From Gorsachius magnificus (Eukaryota; Chordata; Aves; Pelecaniformes; Ardeidae), in assembly GCA_034008185.1 (NCBI GenBank), contig CM067081.1, positions 14,073,821-14,137,820 of the forward strand: a stretch of 64,000 bases of DNA. Direction: 5' to 3'. This document shows positions 1 to 10,300 of the stretch, piece after piece. The notes under the pieces are model-generated. The model ran no database searches. It saw nothing but the letters and a program-made list of their open reading frames with translations, and was not told where the DNA came from. The first letter of the stretch is position 1, and the number at the start of each line of letters is the position of its first letter. The translations under genes and the position numbers were made by a program.

Positions 1-2052
1 ACGCTTCCAGTATGAGTTGATTTCAGCTTTCTGGGACCTCTAACACCAAAACTGGATGAGAAAATAGCTGTTATGTTTGTACCTGTCATATTGCTAAGGT
101 TCTTAAAAACTAAGAGATCTAATTATTGACTTTTCCTTCAACTAGTTCTTAGAAACCCTAGTTGACTTAAGTTGTCAATAGTTTAAACTAATCACATCTA
201 TTTTTCAACAGTTTGTGTTATGACTTTGTCAGGTTTGTCATTTTTACATAACATCACAAAATAGCCCAAACTGACATACTCTCTTCTTGAACCTTCCTCA
301 TTACAAAAAGCTTCTCTTTCTTATAATCCTTGTTGGACACTACAGCTTAGGAAGTGATCATTTTCAAGTTTTGGAAGCTTGTTCATTTTCTCCAGATATA
401 TTGTGGCAGTATCTAACACCCAAGGCTTCCCAGTCTCCCTTATTACATTAAATAGGTTTTTTTTTTCAAGGTCACTGATTGTACATCTGTCGCAAATGAA
501 TTTATGAGTCCTGCTGACTATGTTAATTTGTCATGAATGAGTGGCTTTACACAGTTTGATTTAGTAGCAGTTTAGAATTTACTTGTGGAAAACTGCAGGA
601 TTTGATTGTGATATTTTAATAGCACTCAATCATCAGTTGATTAACAAAGTGATTAGACAAAGTTAATCAAAACAGCGACTTAGTTAAAGATTCAAAGATG
701 GCAAGGTTCACTCTATTATGACATCGAAGAAGTACAGAAAGGAAAATGAAGTTACACTCGAGTTAGAATGATTCACAGAGAGATCATGGATGCAGGGAAG
801 AAGGAGGACACTCCTGTTGAGTCAGGAGGTTCAGAGTAGGCCCCCTCAGAGTAGGCTTTTTTATAGGGTTGTGAGATAATTGGCTTTAGTCATCAGTAAA
901 TTTCCAGTCCAGGCCACAATCAGGTTGGTAACCACTGGAATTCCAGTAACGACGGTACCGCACCACTCAAGCTATGATTCAGATAAGGTATGTTCCAAGG
1001 CTATCAGGGGATAACTGATTGTTCCTGTTCTCTACCCCTGCCTCAGCCATGTAGGAGTTTCTGGTATGGACAGTGACACCTAATCATCCAACTCCTTACA
1101 CCAAGGCCAAGTTCTGATGGGAGTTTCTGAAATTGTAAAGCAATACAGCAGAAAAGAGTGGGATGGGGGATGCACCACCACATCGTCTTAGTGTGGTATG
1201 AGAAATTCTAGTGCTCCATAATTTGGGAACATATTTTTTCCCTTCTTTGTACCATTTAAGAGTTATAGTTGGAAAGACTGTCCAGGTAACTTAATGCACT
1301 ATGTGTCTCATTCAGTTGTCTAAACACAGAAACTTCAAGCCTGAGTAAAAAGAATAGGTTCCCAGTTGACTTGGTTGCCTAAACCTGAGCAGCTTAATGC
1401 CTTTTCAGATGCATTCAGATATCTTCTTTATTTTCTGCAGTCAGTTCAAAGGGTTGCAGGTCTCCAGCAGGTCTTCTTTCATATCTTCTGGGTCCTTGTA
1501 GATGTCTCTGCTATATCCAGATAATACAAACGGCAGTAAGCATATAAATTTAAGCAACTAAACCTGGGATTCAGTTCCTAATTCAAACTGAGAGGTTACA
1601 GATCTAATGCAAATTTTGTAACCTATTTATGTTCGGTTTTGACAACCTTCTAAATAAATGTGAATTACAGAAAAATTGTTTCTTCTATCTTAGAGAATAT
1701 ATGCAAATTTTAAAATATACTACTGATTGCAGGCATTTCAAAACTTCAGTGGTTAAAGCTGTGTAAATACTTAGGAAGGATCCTTTTGATGTCACAGACC
1801 AGATCGATAAAAATAGTACATCTGTGTCTTCACTAAAACATATATGAGGCAAAGATTCATCCTCAGATGAGAGTGTCTTCAAAGCAGACATTGCAAATGC
1901 AAATGTTGTATTTATAATAGAATATGACAAAGATAAAACAGAGAGAATCATGCTTAGATTTCACTTAATACTGCATGGAAATAATACTGTTTACTATTCT
2001 GGAATTTCAGTGACTTCATGCAATAGTTAATATATAAGACATCATGGTCAGG
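1..2052. other. AT-rich non-coding stretch, no gene seen
   Basis: No recognisable exon, RNA gene or well-preserved mobile element. A slightly more GC-rich patch at about 700-1100 has a short direct repeat (TCAGAGTAGGC at 831 and again at 846) and could be a decayed repeat, but I cannot classify it. Short open frames on the minus strand around 1685-1951 have no motif. Confidence 0.6.
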
Positions 2053-2119
2053 TATTGGGGGTTGGACTAGATGACCTCTAGGGGTCCCTTCCAACCCAAA
2101 ACATTCTATGATTCTATGA
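2053..2119 (+). mobile_element. CR1 3' end fragment
   Basis: This is only the last ~65 bp of a CR1 retrotransposon. It shows the conserved GGGTTGGACTAGATGA block, then GGTCCCTTCCAACCC, then two copies of the ATTCTATG octamer that ends CR1 elements. There is no coding sequence. Severe 5' truncation is usual for CR1, which inserts by target-primed reverse transcription starting at the 3' end. The short minus-strand frame at 1954-2295 runs through this tail and is therefore unlikely to be a gene. Confidence 0.9.
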
Positions 2120-4022
2120 TCATATTTGTGAGTTTTCATGTCCATGGTTAACCTCAATGGAATATGCAGAGGGACATCATGAGAGAAATTAAGTTGATTC
2201 ATTCCTGACAAAGGGAATATACTATTAGAATAGCACATGCTAACATTAAAATGACTAAGAAGGGCACTGAGGGAACTTGGAAAGACAGCCAACAATCATA
2301 TTTCCTACTGAAGGAAAAGGTGCAATTTGGGTGGCAAGGAAATACAAGAAGAATTCTCAAAGAAGATGGCGTAGTTCCAGGACTAGCAATATCTTTGGCT
2401 TCTGTCTGTGTCTTTGTGGGTATCCTTCCAATTAAAATGTCTGGCACCTGCACGTCTTTGAATGGTATCACATGTTCCCTTCCATTTGTAGAAGGTGTTT
2501 TATATTTATAGAATCTCTCCAAAAATGAAATTTCTTCAGACGTTTAAATTGCGTGGAACTTCTGGAAACTGCAAAGAGTATGGAAAGCAATACCTATGAT
2601 GATTTTTTTTTTGTTATTTATTTTTATCTAAACTGTATTTATTTCAATACTAGAATATAGCAACTGTAAAGAAATACTGAAATAAAATAATATCTACAAA
2701 ATTTGTATGATTCATGCAGGCATATGTATTTGAACAATACATCTTAGATTCACTTAAAATGAATAAATAAAGTAGACACTTTATGGGCATGATCTATTTT
2801 ATAGAATGTGTATAGTTAGATGAGGTGAACCTCACACACTCTCTTTTTGAAACTTTGCCCTGCCATGAGGTCCCTGATGAAAGCTCCAGTCTCCTGGGAA
2901 AACGGCAACACTCCACCTCTTTGCAGTTAATAGCTTACACTGTCTTTGTCAATCATTTGGTTTACCTGATTTTATCAGCTATCCTGCCTTTTCCCAAAAA
3001 AAAAAAAAAAAATAAAAAAAAAAATCTTAAAATTAGCTAAGTCTCTGTTTCAAAGTAACAATCATTTTTTTAGGTGCCAGAGAAATGTATACAGTGCAAA
3101 TAATTATATCAGTGCCATATAGCCATTAAAAATAAATCTTACAGAGTTGTTGAAAATGACCTTATAAATATTCTTAATGAAGGCAGAGTCTTATAGGGAA
3201 CTGAATTAACAAACTGATGAGAAGATAAATACAAGAATGCACAATAAATAAAAGTTCAGATAGTCATGTTGATTTTTGAAAAAGATACACCCCCCCATGT
3301 AGATTTTGAAGGGAACTATTAAGATCAATGAGACTATCTGGATGTTAAACATTTTTGGCATACAGGTTATTTATTTAGGAGGCTACTTAGAAATAATCTT
3401 TACCTTGTGTACTGATTCTACGTTTAAACAGTTCATCAAGCATTCATGTTCTCTGTCATTTTAATAGTATTTATAAATGACTCTGCTTTCTTCATCTCCT
3501 TTGTGGCTGAAGTACTTCTCTTAGGCAACAACAGCATTCTCAAAAGCTTCGTTCCTCTGCTCACCTAATGAAACCCTGAGAAGTCATGTAAAAACCAATG
3601 CTTAGTTCTGAGTTTCCTCAAAGGAGAGGACTGAAACATTTACACAAAATATTTTGTGAGGACTTTTGAGATAAATGAGCAACATTACACTAAAAATAGC
3701 TACCACATGAAATTTTTCTGTCTTCTCCTATTATTAAGGGTACTTCACTGTGGCATTGGTATATACAAAACATATGTCCTAAGTAGACTTAATCCAAATT
3801 TTTTCTGTTTCCTATAAACCAAGGAGTCAAATTCATCACAGGACCTTTCTAAGTTCTGAGTTCTGACTTTGGCTATGTATGAGTGGATATGTTTGAAGTT
3901 TCAGAAGGCATTGCAATTTCTTTTTTATGGATGAAACTCTCATTCAAGGAAATGAAACAGCTGTCCAAAATAGGCCAACAAAAGTTTGGGTTCTTTAAGG
4001 TCAGGAACTTCTGGAAAATATC

Positions 4023-4025
<3 letters not shown>

Positions 4026-4064
<39 letters not shown>
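4026..4064. repeat. (AC)n microsatellite, about 19 units
   Basis: Uninterrupted AC dinucleotides flow into a short ATAT stretch. The Cys-Val and Thr-His runs in overlapping open frames come from this microsatellite and are not protein-coding. Confidence 0.97.
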
Positions 4065-4070
<6 letters not shown>

Positions 4071-5132
4071 CACTTTCTTGAAAATATATATCACCAGTAC
4101 AAGAATGTACTTCACAATAAACTGTACAGAATTGCACTAAGACACACAATTTTTACTCTAAGAAACAGAAGATTTGGACAACTAATTTAAGATGACTATG
4201 TTGAAGAAGAGATGCCAACATTTTTAATGAAGAATATTGCAACTTTTTCCCTTTTTGGACAGAATAAGTAATTTCCTACCCTAAGCAAGTCTAGGCTATA
4301 AGTCTAGTAAACTCAACTCATACAGTATGTTGTAAATTTTAAATAGAACATGTTATGGCAAACATGATTAAATGTTCCCATTGATCATTAAAAAGTAACC
4401 ATAAAACTTTTCAATGTCTTGTCAACATCAAAGGAGTATTCTGAAATATTATGTTCCTAATAGAATAATGCAAGCAACAGAAATATTAGATAAAATATTC
4501 TAATGTGACAGGTACGCAGCAAATAAACTTTGTCTTCTTGAAAACAATTTTATATCTGAGTGTCATTCATAGAGTAATTTTTTAAGTTTTTTTCCCCTTT
4601 AATTAAACCACAGTAATATCTTCCCATTCAGATTAGTTTTTGGTTGTGTGCAAGTAGCACCCCTCACTCTTGGATTTAAAATTTCAGAAAGACCACCTTC
4701 AGCAACAGTCAGGCTGTTTATTCTCTGAATCCCGCTCCAGTCAAGGTCAGTTAGACCTTAAATATCTGGGAATGTGCAGACTATACATGAGCCAAAGGTC
4801 TAAAATTTAGATTTAGGTCAAGCTCTTTTAAAATCAAGACTGCTTATATTTGTGAGGGTTTTTACCCAGATCATTTCATAGAGAAAGTAATGTGATTTAA
4901 GTGGAAATGTGGAGTTCTCACAAGCTAGAAAGGTGTCTTTCACCCCTTTCCATAAGAAGAAAATACAAGGAGATAATATTAACATGAGAAAGTAATGTGA
5001 CTTTTTCCTATCTGAAACAAGAAGTAGTAGAGGAAAATTTGAGACTGCCAAAGAATATAGCCTGTAAATTTAAGTCCACCAAATATACTTTTAAATTTGA
5101 AATGTAAAAGAAAAAAAAAAAGTCATTTTGGA

Positions 5133-5170
5133 CGTGAAGATGATGTACGTGAAGATGATGTACATGAAGA
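5133..5170. repeat. 15-bp-period tandem repeat
   Basis: The unit CGTGAAGATGATGTA occurs twice perfectly in tandem, followed by a partial third unit beginning CATGAAGA. It is probably a replication-slippage duplication. Confidence 0.9.
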
Positions 5171-6152
5171 GTAGTGTCAAGGTGCTTAACTGCTCTGATG
5201 ATTTGTATACGAGGTGGTTAAAAGCCCATCATTTACCAACCCTATTATGAATGCTACAAGCAGGATCTCTTTGGCATGTATCCTACTTTTTATCCAGCAC
5301 TGGCCATGAATTTTCTAAGTACCAAGCATTCACCAGATACAGCCTTCCTTTATAGGGCTGTGCTTTCTGTCAATTATTTTCACACAGCACACACCCTTGG
5401 AGGTAGAATCTACCACTGATTAGTCCAGCACTGTTCTTTAACACCTCCTCCTGGCTGCTTACTGGAATTTGGAGATACTTTCCAAATGATGCTGTAAAGA
5501 AACACTATAAAAACAAGCTTGTTAAAAAACATTATTCTACTTCAAGTCCTTTCATAAACTGTGACTACTTCATCTGTCTATGAACCAATGGTGATAATAT
5601 TTATTTTGTTAACATTTATGCTATTTTCCCTGCACCACAGATACATCCACATTCACTTCATTGCATTTCTTTGTCTCATCTCCTTATTTTTGTATTCATA
5701 GTCTGTTAGTTTGCAGCAATAAGAATTTGTCTCTTGTAAGGTTGCAACTTAAGCAACCATGGACCATCCAAAACTGGAATTCATTTGTGTTTGTGAGAGT
5801 CTGACAGATACAAGTAATCTTAGTGGTGCTTGGTACCATGTAGATTGAAGTTTTCTGTGTATGTTCACAATTGCCCTGTATATCATGAGGATATTTTCAG
5901 TTCCCTTGTGAAGACAGTTGGTATACAAAGTCTTTTCAGTTGGTATCTAATGAAGCTGTTACTCAGCTGTTTAAAAGTGTTAAAGGTTACCTATTTTTAG
6001 AAGAGATGGCAGTATTTAACCTTCCTCTGGTTGTCTATGGATCCTGAGAACCATGGTGTTTGTATATCTACACTAAGAAGTTATTTTTACTACTAAAAGA
6101 TGGATGCCCCTGGCAAAAATTAAGTGTTGATAAGTCACATTGTTCCAAATGT

Positions 6153-6528
6153 TTAGTCCAGAGAAGAGGAGGCTGAGGGGAGACCTTATTGCCCTCTACA
6201 ACTACCTGAAAGGAGGCTGAAGCGCGGTGGGGGTTGGTCTCTTCTTCATCGTAACCGTTGATAGGACAAGGGGAAATGGTTTGAAGTTGCGCCAGGGCAG
6301 GCTTAGGCTAGACATTAGGAAAAATTTCTTCACAGAAAGGGTTGTCAGGCACTGGAATGGGCTGCCCAGGGAAGTGGTCGATTCCCCATCCCTGGAGGTA
6401 TTTAAAAGAAGGATAGATGAGGTGCTTAGGGACATGGTTTAGTGGTGGGATGGCAGGGTTAGGTTAATGATTGGACTCAATGATCTTAAAGGTTTTTTCC
6501 AACCTAAACAATTCTATGATTCTATGAT
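6153..6528 (+). mobile_element. CR1 retrotransposon, 5'-truncated
   Basis: About 375 bp of CR1, from the end of ORF2 through the 3' UTR to two ATTCTATG octamers. Landmarks in order: AGAAGAGGAGGCTGAGGGGAG, the GGACAAGGGGAAATGG block, CTGGAATGGGCTGCCCAGG, the 3' UTR form TTAGTGGTGGGATGGCAGG, TTGGACTCAATGATCTTAAAGG and TTCCAACCTAAACAATTCTATG. The 3' UTR differs from the copies at 30.1 kb and 46.4 kb (GGACTCAATGATCTTAAAGG rather than GGACTAGATGATCTC) and resembles the copy at 48.45 kb, so at least two CR1 subfamilies are present. Confidence 0.92.
6227..6442 (+). pseudogene. CR1 ORF2 C-terminal remnant
   Basis: An open stretch of about 71 codons matches the C-terminal tail of CR1 ORF2. Recognisable blocks are [29 protein letters not shown] and [12 protein letters not shown]. 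This part lies far downstream of the RT active site and has no known catalytic role. The RT and endonuclease regions are absent because of 5' truncation, so no functional protein can be made. The stretch ends at a stop in the normal position before the 3' UTR. The family match is clear. Confidence 0.88.
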
Positions 6529-6932
6529 AAATATCTTCTTAATTTTCTGCCTTAACCCAATTTATATACATATTAAAAAAAGAAAAAAAGAGTAAAACCC
6601 AATAGCTAGGGAAGAGTGCATTAAGAACTTTTGGTGGATTTCTGTTCTTTGTCTATCTGCTATGATATATATCAAGAATGCTGCTTTCCTAAAGGTATTT
6701 GTTTTCTAGCATCCATTTCCTATAAAGGCCATTAAAGAAAGATATAATTTGTCTAAATAAAAACTCCCAATTCTATACTTTACTTGAATAGGAAGCAATA
6801 AGCCATTTCAGGAATTACAAGAAAACATTAAGAGTATTTTCTTGGAAACTCTATCATAAAGAAGTAGCCTTGTTAAGAGTCACTCATAAATTACTGCCGA
6901 ATTATGCCTACGTTATAATGTATTTGTAAAAG

Positions 6933-6981
6933 TGCATGCAATAACTATTGCATATCTAATGAATAAATGCTATTGCATGCA
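6933..6981. repeat. Inverted repeat TGCATGCAATA / TATTGCATGCA
   Basis: Perfect 11-bp arms (6933-6943 and 6971-6981) are separated by 27 bases. The spacer holds another TTGCAT core. The arms contain octamer-like ATGCAAT words, so it may be a protein-binding cluster rather than a hairpin. Function is unknown. Confidence 0.85.
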
Positions 6982-7284
6982 AGCTCTCTGCTTATGACAA
7001 TGTATTTATTACTCTGCTTAGGAAAGCTAAGTGTTCTGAGCATTGATCACTGCAGAACTTCATTGTCTTGAATAGCTTTTCTCTAAAACCAATTCTGTTT
7101 CTTTAAAAGTAAAAATCAATGACAAATTCTAAATGCATGACTAGTCAATAACTAAGACAGCTTTGCAGGCTTGAAAGCAAAATGCTGGTGCAGCTTCTGA
7201 CTTCCTATTGCAAAGTAATAAGAAGACTATTTTCAAGATTATTGCTGATCAGTCTTGGGAACAAATTTCTATGACAAAGCTAAG

Positions 7285-7357
7285 CTCACTTGGGGAAAAC
7301 ATGAGCGCACTTGGGGAAAAATGGTGTTTAACATAATATTGTGTTTAACACAATACT
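7285..7357. repeat. Two adjacent local tandem duplications
   Basis: The first pair repeats a CACTTGGGGAAAA core with a period of about 21 bp (7285-7323). The next pair repeats GTGTTTAACA(T/C)AATA with a 17-bp period (7324-7357). The units have diverged slightly, so the duplications are not recent. Confidence 0.8.
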
Positions 7358-9264
7358 GAAGAGCGTGCATCTTTATGTCACAGGAACTGCTAATGGTCTT
7401 TAGTATTAGTGCAAAAATGATTGGAACTTGGTAGAACTTCTGTTAGGCATTGTATTTATATTACTTGCAAGCAGTAAGAAAATCCATTTAATGATCAGTT
7501 GTGTGCTTATATTGTTACATCAAAAATCTTACAAAGATTAATCTCTGTTCAACTTTTTCTTAAAAATTTCTGTTGTTTTTCAGCTATGTCAGTGAATTTG
7601 AACAATTTCAAGAACAGGAGGCAAGACCCATTTTCAGATGAAGAGAATAAAATTTAGGTGTCTATAGCCAAAAAAGATTTAGTCAATATAGTCACTGGTA
7701 CCTTCATGGCTATTAAACTGACCATGTACTGGGAAGAAAATTTAGTTACCTGTGAATAGGTTGAATGATGCCATGAGAAACCTCCCATGGTATCTGAAAC
7801 ATCTGGTCCGGACTAGTATATATGGTGCAGAAATGATACATTATATGTTAGACAACTATGGTTAGGTAACCAAATCCTCTCCTGGAAAAAATCTTGATTC
7901 AGTTGCCTAAAAATAGCATCTAGAGCCATTTTAGTTTCTCTGTGGTATCCTATCTGGCTTTCAGCTTGTGGTCTGGAATTGCACAGACCTTTTGAATGTC
8001 TTGTGTCATATTTACCATTTCTTTGCAGTTTTCTTGAATTCCCTACAGCCTCTCAAACGGTACTGGACACATACATTAACAACTGGATTGATTCCTAACC
8101 ATGTGCTTTAGCATGAGTCAAATCACTCCATAGTTCCATTCTAGCTCCATCTTGGAATTAGCTACATAATGGGAACTTACACTCCTACCTACTATGCTGA
8201 CACTCATATGTAAGTTTCTTAGTCTGGAATTGAGTCCCACCTGAACAATAAAATGAAATTTAAAATGGACCTGCTATTTTTCCCCTTAACAGTATCTATT
8301 CTTTGATAATTTATAATATAATAGGTATAAGTGCTTTATCATGCATACTCAAAACTTAATGAACTCCTATAACAGTCTGTAAATAAGCTTGACATAATTT
8401 TTCTACTTTTTATATTATTTTTTTCTTTCTGCCAACTTAAGTACAAGTATTTCTAATGGTCCACAGGAAATATACAGAACCATGAAGGAGATGTCCCATC
8501 CAAATGAATATATGGAGCCCCAGCATGGCAATACACAATCACAAATGGTAAAATGGTTCTCCACAATCACTCTCCCTCCTTTTGTTATCATTTTATTTCC
8601 CACTCAGGGTTACTAGGACAGAACTCCTTCAGTTCATATGAGCCCCTTCCCATTAGGGGAAGCTTGAAGTCTTTAGTTGAAAGATATTCAGAACAGAATA
8701 GTCTTCAAAAGTGCTAATGAATTTTTTACTTAAGCCATCACCAGTACCTATGAAGCCAGTAATATCAGTATATTAATATATAATATTCTTTATATGTATA
8801 TATATTACACCAATATCTGGGTTCTGCCACCAGCTTCACTGAGTGATAGAAACTTCTTTGTCAACTCTCCAGTGCAGTTTATGAGCTATGGTAACTTGTG
8901 CAGGTATGAATAGTCCTCCTTGAAGTCCAAGCTCAGTAACACTTTATTTCAATATTTCTTCAGTATGTTATCCTAGGTTGAAAATATAAGAAAAATAAAA
9001 ACTTCATAAAGTTTATTGGAAAAAGTATAACTAATCAGAGAAATTGAATATCACTTGAAAAGAATGAGCTTAAACATTACTGTTTCTTATTTTCACAGTA
9101 TGAGAATATAAAATTTTCTAGAAGTGCAGTTCTTGCATACAGTCAACACTGTTCTTCCACAACTGTGTTAGTAACTTCTTTCATCAGAATCAATCACAAA
9201 GTTTCATGCTTAGAAGTAGACATTAACATCCTATTTTTCACAGGTGTCGAAATTTCGCAGAGTT

Positions 9265-9425
9265 CAGTGGATGTTATGGGTGTGTAGCACCTCTATAAGT
9301 CAGGCCATGAAATGCATGCTTAAGCACCTAACGAAAGGTGACCTTACTTTCGTAGGAGGCTGAGCATCCATATTGAAGTTAATGAAGCTGCAGCACTTAC
9401 TGCATCTGAAAATCAGATTAAATTT
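9265..9425 (+). repeat. Ancient sauropsid interspersed repeat remnant
   Basis: The order of words (AAGCACCTAA, AAGGTGACCTTACTTTC, GGCTGAGCATCCATATTGAAG, AATGAAGCTGCAGCACTTA, TGCATCTGAAAATCAG) matches an old repeat common in reptile genomes. In that repeat, GCTGAGCA and CAGCAC flank a TTGAAGTCAATG-like centre and the ends carry TGATTTTCAG and its complement. I recognise the pattern but cannot give a certain family name; a hairpin-type DNA transposon remnant is possible. Confidence 0.5.
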
Positions 9426-10027
9426 AGCTGCATAACTTTGAACTTAAAAGCAAGCCAAATTCTGATTAATATGGAGCAAATGTTCATCTTCTTGTCCCTT
9501 TATTACCTGCTTAACTGTATCCTCCTGCCTGCTTTTTTCTGTCCTGGAGGTGGATCACAGGTGGGAGAGGGGGTTGGTTGGATTTTGGTAGGGTGGTTTT
9601 GTGTCTTTTAAACTTTTCCAGCCTTTCACACTTCTGTGATAGTTTGTCTTTTGGCAATATTTTGGTTGAATTATTAAGAAAGGCAAATGTATTTCTGGTT
9701 CCCTGGGATGACTTGACAGTAGACTTAAACTGAGAGTTGGAAAAAGATGATATGTATCACACAAACAAGCACCATCTACAACATTCCATGAGCTTACTCA
9801 TAATACTGTGAACTATGTGGGTTTTTTTCCCTATGAATTCATGAAGATTTTAGATCCAAATGTAAATAACTGTTTTGTTCCAACTGATCTAGGATTTAAA
9901 AACAAATACCTGTCTTGCTGCCTAAGAAAAGGGGCAAATTATGTAGAAACATGTCTGTACTGCTTTTAACATTATCATTTTCTCCTTTGGGACTTTACCA
10001 GAAGTCTTACAAAGACTGTGTTATTTC
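9426..10027. other. AT-rich non-coding stretch
   Basis: I see no gene, repeat or regulatory site that I can name here. Confidence 0.5.
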
Positions 10028-10300
10028 ACAGAATCACTTAACCACACAGTCACAGAATACTTGAGGTTTGAAAGCACCTCTGGAGACTATCTGTTCCAAC
10101 TCCTTGCTCAAAGCAGAGTCACCTAGAGCAGGTTACTTGAAACTTGGGATTTTAGTATCTTCAAGGATGAAGACTCCACAACCATTCCAGGCAACCTGTT
10201 CCAGACTTCACTCACCCTCACAATAATTTTTCTTTGTTCTTCTTATGTTTAAATGGAACTTCTTGGATTTGAGTTTGTGCCCATTGCTTCTTATCCTGTC
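10028..10300 (-). mobile_element. Old CR1 3' fragment, minus strand
   Basis: Read on the plus strand, it starts with ACAGAATCAC and continues with CACCTCTGGAGACTATCTG, TCCAACTCC, CAAAGCAGAGTCACC, GACTCCACAACCATTCCAGG, CAACCTGTTCCAG and TTTGTGCCCATTGCTTCTTAT. These are the complement of the CR1 ORF2 tail and 3' UTR in the right order. The octamer tail and many bases have decayed, so it is clearly older than the copies at 30 kb and 46 kb. Confidence 0.85.

Larger units (their letters stand above)
2120..6152. other. AT-rich non-coding stretch
   Basis: No gene recognised. It contains an A-run (2996-3024, broken by one T), the (AC)n microsatellite at 4026 and a small 15-bp-period tandem repeat at 5133. 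A 107-codon minus-strand frame at 2199-2522 has a mixed polar composition but no domain or motif I recognise. A TTTATT near 4708, following CAGTCAGGCTG, could be a minus-strand poly(A) signal of an old LTR, but nothing else supports that. Confidence 0.55.
6529..9264. other. AT-rich non-coding stretch
   Basis: No gene recognised. It holds an 11-bp inverted repeat at 6933-6981, two back-to-back local duplications at 7285-7357 and an AT-rich low-complexity patch near 8760-8810. A pyrimidine tract ending in CAG at 7583 precedes a 24-codon ATG frame (7586-7657), but no donor site or homology supports an exon. Confidence 0.55.

Noticed and set aside
2199..2522. 107-codon minus-strand frame as a possible exon or processed pseudogene
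   Set aside because: Its polar composition is not obviously random, but there is no recognisable domain, no poly(A) tail and no clear splice sites.
3873..4149. Frames with Cys-Val or Thr-His runs
   Set aside because: They are translations of the (AC)n microsatellite.
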